In this document: positions 58,817 to 64,000 of the stretch, piece after piece
Numbering within the stretch: position 1 is the stretch's first letter
Layout: every line of letters starts with the position of its first letter
Source: Streptomyces tirandamycinicus
GTDB taxonomy: Bacteria; Actinomycetota; Actinomycetes; Streptomycetales; Streptomycetaceae
DNA: 64,000 nt
Assembly (NCBI RefSeq): GCF_003097515.1
Contig: NZ_CP029188.1
Coordinates: forward strand, 2,854,501 to 2,918,500
Reading direction: 5' to 3'
The notes under the pieces: model-generated
Database searches by the model: none
What the model was told of the DNA's origin: nothing
The model's input: only the letters and a program-made list of their open reading frames with translations
Position numbers and translations under genes: made by a program

Positions 58817-59779
58817 ATGGCTGAAGTCCTCGTCTACGTCGATCATGTGAACGGCACCGTCCGGAAGCCGACCCTGGAGCTGCTGACCCTCGCCCGGCGC
58901 CTCGGCGAGCCGGTCGCCGTCTTCCTCGGCCCCGGAGTCGGCACCGCCGCCCCCGTACTGGCCGAGTACGGCGCGGTGCGGGTCCTCGCCGCCGATCTGC
59001 CCGAGTTCGCCGACCACTTCCTGGTCCCCAGGGTCGACGCGCTGCGGGCCGCCGTCGACACCGCCTCCCCGGCCGCCGTGCTGGTGCCGTCCTCCGCCGA
59101 CGGCAAGGAGCTGGCCGCGCGGCTCGCGGTCCGCATCGGCTCCGGCCTCATCACCGACGCCGTCGACGTGGAGGCCGGGGAGCACGGCCCGGTGGCCACC
59201 CAGTCGGTGTTCGCCGCGGAGTTCACCACCCGGTCCCGCGTCACCCGGGGCGTTCCCGTCATCACCGTCAAGCCCAACTCGGCCGCGCCCGAGGCCGCCC
59301 CGGCCGTGGGGACCGTCGAGCAGCTCGCCGTCACCGTCGGCGAGGCGTCCAGGGGCACCCGGATCGTCTCCCGGACTCCGCGCGAGTCCACCGGCCGCCC
59401 CGAGCTGACCGAGGCGGCGATCGTGGTCTCCGGCGGCCGGGGCCTCGGCGACGCGGGGAACTTCGCCCTGATCGAGGCCCTCGCCGACTCCCTCGGCGCC
59501 GCCGTCGGCGCCTCCCGCGCCGCCGTGGACGCGGGCTGGTACCCGCACACCAGCCAGGTCGGCCAGACCGGCAAGAGCGTCTCCCCGCAGCTCTACATCG
59601 CCGCCGGGATCTCCGGTGCCATCCAGCACCGCGCCGGCATGCAGACCTCCAGGACCATCGTCGCCGTCAACAAGGACGGCGAGGCACCCATCTTCGAACT
59701 CGCCGACTACGGTGTCGTCGGCGACCTCTTCCAGGTCGTCCCCCAGCTCACCGAGGAGATCGCGTCCCGCAGGAGCTGA
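58817..59779 (+). CDS. etfA: Electron transfer flavoprotein alpha subunit
   Basis: 320 residues; ATG 58817 has AGGAG upstream. The C-terminal FAD-binding domain shows '[20 protein letters not shown]', '[20 protein letters not shown]' and '[16 protein letters not shown]', followed by '[20 protein letters not shown]'. It forms the heterodimer with EtfB and links the acyl-CoA dehydrogenases at 43-46 kb to the respiratory chain. Confidence 0.94.
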   Translation: MAEVLVYVDHVNGTVRKPTLELLTLARRLGEPVAVFLGPGVGTAAPVLAEYGAVRVLAADLPEFADHFLVPRVDALRAAVDTASPAAVLVPSSADGKELAARLAVRIGSGLITDAVDVEAGEHGPVATQSVFAAEFTTRSRVTRGVPVITVKPNSAAPEAAPAVGTVEQLAVTVGEASRGTRIVSRTPRESTGRPELTEAAIVVSGGRGLGDAGNFALIEALADSLGAAVGASRAAVDAGWYPHTSQVGQTGKSVSPQLYIAAGISGAIQHRAGMQTSRTIVAVNKDGEAPIFELADYGVVGDLFQVVPQLTEEIASRRS

Positions 59780-59782
59780 CCC

Positions 59783-59887
59783 GTGAGCAAGGCCCCGGAC
59801 GAAGCCCCGGACGAAGCCCCGGACGAGGCCCCGGACGACGCTCCGGAGGAAGCCCCGGACGAGGCAGCAGACGAGGCCGACAGCTGA
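59783..59887 (+). CDS. 34-residue acidic APDE-repeat peptide
   Basis: GTG 59783 starts 3 nt after the etfA stop and has AGGAG (overlapping that stop) 8 nt upstream. The product is 'VSKAPDEAPDEAPDEAPDD' followed by more of the same and ends 'EEAPDEAADEADS'. It is highly acidic, with no known relative in my memory. The ribosome site and position argue for translation; the repeat composition argues for caution. It could also be a duplicated, read-on tail that separated from etfA. Confidence 0.45.
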   Translation: MSKAPDEAPDEAPDEAPDDAPEEAPDEAADEADS

Positions 59888-59900
59888 GGGCCCCAGAGGC

Positions 59901-60533
59901 TCAGCCGAGGCCGAAGTACGTCCTGATCGCGTTGAGCATGAGCTGAATGCCGATCGTGGCGACGAACAGTCCGCCGAACCGTGTGACGATGGCGATGGTC
60001 TGCGCCGACATCCTCATGCGGTTGACCAGGAGCAGGTGCCCCACCGGGATCAGGGCCACGGTGATGGCGACGGCGATGAGCGCGGCGACCGTGCCCGACC
60101 AGCCCTGCCCCGTCGAGGCGATGCCGATGACCGTGGTGATGGCTCCGGGGCCGGCCATGAAGGGGATGGCGTAGGGCACCACGATCGAGTCCTCGGCCGA
60201 TCTCGGCGCCGGCTCCTCGTGCGCCGCGGCGCCGCCCTGCGCGCGGGTCGGCTCGCCGCCGAAGAGCATCTCGAACCCCATCAGCAGGAGCACCAGACCA
60301 CCGGCGAAACCGAACGCGGACAGGTCGATGCCGACCAGGTCGAGCACCGGCCTGCCGACCAGGGCTGCGCCGCCCAGGGTGATCGCGATGACCACCATGA
60401 TGCGGCCGACGTACTCCCGCCGCCGCTCCGGCTCGTTGTCGGTCAGCACACGGAAGAAGAGGCCTCGGATGAAGGGATCGACCAGCAGGATCATCGCGAT
60501 GGTCGCCTGAACGGTCAGCTCAAGGGTGCTCAT
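59901..60533 (-). CDS. MarC family integral membrane protein
   Basis: 210 residues, six TM helices. Family landmarks are 'ATIAMILLVDPFIRGLFFRV' at the N-terminus, 'FAGGLVLLLMGFEMLFGG', 'VPYAIPFMAGPGAITTVIGI' and the C-terminal 'FGGLFVATIGIQLMLNAIRT'. The function of MarC/UPF0056 proteins is unsettled. It ends 13 bp from the acidic-peptide ORF, convergently. Confidence 0.88.
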   Translation of the reverse strand: MSTLELTVQATIAMILLVDPFIRGLFFRVLTDNEPERRREYVGRIMVVIAITLGGAALVGRPVLDLVGIDLSAFGFAGGLVLLLMGFEMLFGGEPTRAQGGAAAHEEPAPRSAEDSIVVPYAIPFMAGPGAITTVIGIASTGQGWSGTVAALIAVAITVALIPVGHLLLVNRMRMSAQTIAIVTRFGGLFVATIGIQLMLNAIRTYFGLG

Positions 60534-60581
60534 TCCGTCGTCTCCCGCTGTCCTGGGTCCAACCTCTCACCGCGGGGCCCG

Positions 60582-61856
60582 TCACTTCGGTGCCACATCC
60601 CCGATGACGCCGATCCGGAAGCCCAGCCACGGATAGGTGTGCCGGTAGAAGAAGTTGTCCTGCGGCTGGAGTCCGACCGCGGAGGGCCACAGCTGGTAGG
60701 CCGGCGCGTTCGACACGCCACCGTGCAGCCGCCGCCAGACCCGGCCGAAGTCCTGGCCGGTAGGCGGCGGGGTGATGGTGTCGGTCCACTCGACCGCGTT
60801 GCCGCCCTGGTCGAGGGTCCCCCACGGGGAGGTGCTGAGGGCCTGGCCGCCGGTGCTGAGGCTGCCCTGGTAGAGGGCGGCGTAGGTCGCGGGGTCCAGA
60901 CCGAACGGGTTGACGGTGGCACACTCGTTCGGCGGCACCTGGCCCGGGCACCAGGTGGGTGCCGTGCCACCGGAGGGGTGGTACGAGGCGAGCGGCTGGG
61001 TCGACGCGTTGGTGACGTCGCCGGTCGTGGGATCGAGGACGGTGGGGCTGGGGGCGGTCGCGACGCCGTCGCCGAAGACCCCGGCGTTGGTGGGGTACTT
61101 CCAGTACGAGTACGTTCCGCCGCCGCTCGGGTCGTAGTAGGCCGCCTTGATCCACTCGTTCTGGCTCGGTACGACGAAGCCGGAGGCCTCGGTGCGGGTG
61201 GTGTCCGGGCGGTCGAGGTCGTACATCCCGCGCTCGGTCCGCGGTGAGAGCCGCACCTTGTAGGAGTGGTAGGTGAAGCCGCCCTCGGTGCTGGTGTCCT
61301 TGGCGAGGACACGTCCGTTGACGAGGGAGTTGACGAAGCGGGCCGCGTCGAGGAAGTCCGCGAAGCCGTAGGGCTTGTCGGCCCACTCCGGGTGGGCGAG
61401 CGAGTAGTGGCGGCCCCGGCGGGCGTCCTCGGCGAACTCGATCTGACCGTACTTGGGCCACGTCTCGCCGCTCTCGTTCTCGTCGTAGAGGCCGCGGCGG
61501 TCGCGTCCGTCGGGGTCGGCGGTGTTCAGGAACGCCACCCACTGGGCGACGGTGACCTCGAGCTTGCCGATCTCGTACGGGTAGCCGACACCGCCGACCG
61601 TGAGACACCCGCTCGGGGCCACGGGGGCGGCGGCGCAGTCGGGGTAGACGGCGTCGGTGAAGGGGACGACGCTCACCGGGGGGTTGCCGGGGTCGCCGAC
61701 CTCGGCGGTCGTCACGGTGATGACCTCACCGGCCCGGTGACGGTCGCCTCCGTCGGCGGGTGTTCCCGCGGCGGCGGCCGGAGCGAGCGGCGCCGACAGC
61801 ACGCACGCCGCTGCGGCGGCCCGGAGGAGGCGGGAGCGGGGGGATGCGAGACGCAT
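60582..61856 (-). CDS. Secreted formylglycine-generating-enzyme-like (SUMF1-fold) protein
   Basis: 424 residues with a Sec signal ('RLLRAAAAACVLSAPLAPAA'). The SUMF1/FGE fold is recognised from 'YEIGKLEVTVAQWVAFLNTA' (the typical opening), 'YGFADFLDAARFVNSLVNG', 'FVVPSQNEWIKAAYYDPSGG', 'WGTLDQGGNAVEWTD' and 'YPWLGFRIGV' near the end. I see no clear pair of active-site cysteines of true FGE, so it may be a binding or structural relative. Streptomyces FGE for sulfatases is usually cytoplasmic; this secreted version is atypical. ATG 61856 begins the signal peptide. Confidence 0.8.
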   Translation of the reverse strand: MRLASPRSRLLRAAAAACVLSAPLAPAAAAGTPADGGDRHRAGEVITVTTAEVGDPGNPPVSVVPFTDAVYPDCAAAPVAPSGCLTVGGVGYPYEIGKLEVTVAQWVAFLNTADPDGRDRRGLYDENESGETWPKYGQIEFAEDARRGRHYSLAHPEWADKPYGFADFLDAARFVNSLVNGRVLAKDTSTEGGFTYHSYKVRLSPRTERGMYDLDRPDTTRTEASGFVVPSQNEWIKAAYYDPSGGGTYSYWKYPTNAGVFGDGVATAPSPTVLDPTTGDVTNASTQPLASYHPSGGTAPTWCPGQVPPNECATVNPFGLDPATYAALYQGSLSTGGQALSTSPWGTLDQGGNAVEWTDTITPPPTGQDFGRVWRRLHGGVSNAPAYQLWPSAVGLQPQDNFFYRHTYPWLGFRIGVIGDVAPK

Positions 61857-62276
61857 GGGCGCACCTGTCCGGTCGTGGCGGGTCGCCCCGCGAGCCGGAG
61901 GCGGGCGGGGCGCCCCGTTGATCACAACAACAGCGGCCGCCACAGTAACCCCGACGGCCACGCATCTCGTTCAAGGCGGCACCGAACGCATCGAATGGCC
62001 CACACGCATCGGGGGTCCGGGGCGCGATCCGTGCGCCCGCGCCTGGCCGGACGGCCGTACGGGTGGTGCGGACCTGGCCCCGGTCGGCCGGTTCGGTGCG
62101 ATGAACCGGCCCACGGCAGCCGTCGCGGTGCGATGGACCAGCCCAGGGCAACCGCCCCGGCGGGACGGACCGGCCCACGGCAACCGCCCCGGCGGGACGA
62201 ACCGGCCCACGGCAGCCACCCCGGTGCCCGGCCTCAGGGGTCGGGCTGCGGCCGTACCGGCCACGTGGCGCCCGTT
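61857..62276. repeat. Intergenic stretch with 36-bp tandem repeat
   Basis: About 420 bp without a supported gene. At about 62090-62225 a 36-bp unit (GGACCGGCCCACGGCAACCG followed by CCCCGGCGG) occurs about four times with drift. Confidence 0.65.
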
Positions 62277-63125
62277 CTACGCCGCCCCGCAGGTCAGCTT
62301 CATCTGCGCTGCCGCATGGTGCGCCCCGATGCGCTCCGCGCTGCCCCAGTCCCGCCCGCGGTCGAGGAGTTGCACCGCGAAGACCTTGTCGCCCTTGACC
62401 GGATAGCTCCTGACGGACACCAGCTCGCCACGGTGGACGGTCTGTCGGACACCGAAGCCCGTGTAGCCGGACCGCACATCGTCCGGGTCGGCCAGGACAC
62501 GGTAGAACGTGGGGTCTCCGGCGGCGTCCGAGGCGCGGTTCGTCCCGGGGACGAACACCGCGAGCGCGCACGTCCGGTAGTCGTCGTCCAGCTCCCAGCT
62601 CCAGATCGCGGTGCCGCGCGTGTCCTTGGCCGCGCTGCCCGACATGGGCACGGCGGTGAAGCTGCCGTCGCAGTCGGGGTTGCTGCGGCCGCCCTCGCGA
62701 ACCGTGTACCAGGCGGCGTCGCCGTTCTCGAACCGGCCCACCTCCCGGTACCCGCCGGTCGTGCACCCCGGTCCCGCCCACTCCTCGAACTGCCCGCCGC
62801 CGGGCAGCTCCGTCGGGCCCACCCGCGTCGGGATGCCGCGTCCCGGGGGGTCGGTCTCGGCGGCCTGGGCTTCGTCTCCGGCGTCGTCGTCGGAGCCGGT
62901 GAGGAGTGCCGCGGCGGCGATGAAGCAGCCCAGCACCACCACGGTTCCCGCCGCCAGCAGACCCTTGCGGAAGCGGGAGAGCAGCGAGATGCGGCCGGTG
63001 ACCGTCTCGCGGGCGACCCAGGACGGACCGGAACGCCGCTCGTCCCGGACCACGTATCCGCAGTCGGGACAACTCATACCGGGCAGAGGCGTGTGCCTTT
63101 CACTGCCGCACCGTTCGCACGCCAT
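62277..63125 (-). CDS. Zinc-ribbon, single-TM protein with extracytoplasmic domain
   Basis: 282 residues. The N-terminal zinc ribbon 'CERCGSERHTPLPGMSCPDCGY' is cytoplasmic; a TM follows at about residues 57-75 ('LLAAGTVVVLGCFIAAAALL'). The outer part (about 100-282) has paired cysteines ('GPGCTTGGYRE', 'NPDCDGSF', 'YRTCALAVF', 'LTCGAA') that suggest disulfides. I do not recognise this domain. ATG 63125 opens the frame directly at the zinc ribbon. Confidence 0.7.
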   Translation of the reverse strand: MACERCGSERHTPLPGMSCPDCGYVVRDERRSGPSWVARETVTGRISLLSRFRKGLLAAGTVVVLGCFIAAAALLTGSDDDAGDEAQAAETDPPGRGIPTRVGPTELPGGGQFEEWAGPGCTTGGYREVGRFENGDAAWYTVREGGRSNPDCDGSFTAVPMSGSAAKDTRGTAIWSWELDDDYRTCALAVFVPGTNRASDAAGDPTFYRVLADPDDVRSGYTGFGVRQTVHRGELVSVRSYPVKGDKVFAVQLLDRGRDWGSAERIGAHHAAAQMKLTCGAA

Positions 63126-63233
63126 ACCAGCAAACTATGCAGGAACCTCGTGCGTCACGGGGCCGGAACCCCCGCGATCCATGTCCCGCTCCCCGGCCGG
63201 CCCGGCGCACCACGCCCGTTCAGCTCCTCCCGG

Positions 63234-64000
63234 TCAGCTCCTCCCGGTCAGCTCTTCCGGGCAGGGCGTACCGCGCGGAAGCTGATAGGGCGCCGCCAGT
63301 CGGTAGACACCCGGGCGCGGGGCGAGGAGCTCGGTCCACTCGTCCCCCGCCGTGTCCTCCTCCGCCTTCATCAGGCAGCCGGCGACGTTGACGAACTCCT
63401 TCGGCTCGTCGTCCTCCCGGAGCTTCGAGGCCTGGGTCTCCTGCGGCTGCTCCACGCTCCGGCCCTGGTCGTCCACGAGTCCCAGCCACGGCGAGTACGG
63501 AACCCGGATCAGTACCCGGCCCGCCTCACGCACATGGATGCGCAGCTCACCGGCGCCCGCCCGGTCCACCGTCGCCGGCGGGTCCGCGAGCGGTGTGGGC
63601 TCGCGGACGGCGAAGAGCCGCCAGTTCGCGTCCGACCACACCGGCTTCAGATAGGGCTGGCCGCGCTCGACCAGCTCCGCCTCCTGCCGGGCGCCCGAGT
63701 CCGGCTCGCCCGTCGGCAGCACCACGTAGTGGACGGCCCAGCGGTGGAGCCACTCGCGGTAGTTCACGGCGTCGAGCGTGTCGTCGTAGAAGAGGGGATT
63801 GCGCTCCATGTCCGCCTGCCGGTTCCAGCCGCGCGCCAGGTTGACGTACGGCGCCAGTGCCGACGCCTCGCGGTGGCTGCTCGCCGGGACGACCTCCACG
63901 CGGCCCTTCTCGGCGCCGACCTCCTGCAGTTCGTTCACCAGTGGCGCGAGTTCCCTCGTCCAGGAGGCGGCCGGAGCGGTGCGCACGATGTCGTCGACGC
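63234..64000 (-). CDS. Membrane glycosyltransferase-like protein, C-terminal part only
   Basis: The gene enters from beyond the right edge; only the last 255 or so codons are seen, all extracytoplasmic. Segments such as 'PLFYDDTLDAVNYREWLHRW', 'AVHYVVLPTGEPDSGARQEA' and 'VLIRVPYSPWLGLVDDQGRS' resemble the C-terminal domain of large multi-TM arabinosyl/mannosyltransferase-type or YfhO-like proteins. The catalytic and membrane part lies outside the window, so identity is uncertain. A short tandem repeat (CCCGGTCAGCTCCT) spans the stop. Confidence 0.55.
   Translation of the reverse strand, partial: VDDIVRTAPAASWTRELAPLVNELQEVGAEKGRVEVVPASSHREASALAPYVNLARGWNRQADMERNPLFYDDTLDAVNYREWLHRWAVHYVVLPTGEPDSGARQEAELVERGQPYLKPVWSDANWRLFAVREPTPLADPPATVDRAGAGELRIHVREAGRVLIRVPYSPWLGLVDDQGRSVEQPQETQASKLREDDEPKEFVNVAGCLMKAEEDTAGDEWTELLAPRPGVYRLAAPYQLPRGTPCPEELTGRS

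Overview
The window is Streptomyces chromosome. It has very high G+C, many GTG starts, an HrdD-type group 2 sigma factor with a sigma-R-type promoter, a SARP-type regulator domain, and IS5-family elements with Streptomyces-like cargo. All calls come from reading the sequence; no database search was run.

Region 1 (1-10.5 kb) is ordinary core and accessory chromosome: a DHA2 exporter (cut by the window edge) divergent from a WYL regulator, hrdD, a LigB-type dioxygenase divergent from a MarR regulator, a second DHA2 exporter with a TetR repressor, and a secreted M6-family metalloprotease. Region 2 (10.5-24.8 kb) is an integrated element in tRNA-Arg(CCU). An intact tRNA stands at the left end and a second copy of its 3' part lies about 14 kb away. 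The right attachment site has been split by two tandem IS5-family elements, the second apparently carrying a SUKH (SMI1/KNR4) gene between its ends. Cargo is a frameshifted tyrosine integrase, a short MreB/actin-like protein, two DksA/TraR zinc-finger proteins, a histidine kinase/response regulator pair, a small secreted protein, a fused SecDF, a YbaK-type deacylase and several broken genes.

Region 3 (26.4-32.2 kb) is the most unusual part. A membrane-anchored NTF2-like protein (frameshifted at a CCGG repeat), a polytopic membrane protein and a TIR-like (PF10137/Cap12-type) protein lie in a row. The last two carry almost the same Asn/Gly-rich motif, at the C-terminus of one and the N-terminus of the other. 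Next to them are two proteins with a ThsA-type Macro domain: one with two membrane helices (type II Thoeris ThsA layout) and one where the Macro domain is fused to a SARP/BTAD transcription activator. I read this as a candidate TIR/Macro nucleotide-signalling defence or stress locus with amyloid-like coupling and its own ligand-sensing regulator.

Region 4 (32.5-36.4 kb) is a vitamin B12 uptake operon (2Fe-2S protein, BtuF-, BtuC- and BtuD-like) behind a cobalamin riboswitch. Region 5 (37-60 kb) is a large catabolic block: a nine-gene, largely overlapping operon (two acyl-CoA dehydrogenases, CoA transferase, SDR, aldehyde dehydrogenase, ferredoxin reductase, ferredoxin, Rieske oxygenase, IclR regulator), a five-gene peptide/opine-type ABC transporter operon that shares an operator with it, MaoC, thiolase, LysR, 3-hydroxyacyl-CoA dehydrogenase and EtfBA. 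Together these could import, CoA-activate, oxidise and beta-oxidise an unidentified substrate. Region 6 (60-64 kb) holds MarC, a secreted formylglycine-generating-enzyme-like protein, a zinc-ribbon membrane protein and a partial membrane protein. Simple-sequence repeats are common between genes and at protein ends throughout.
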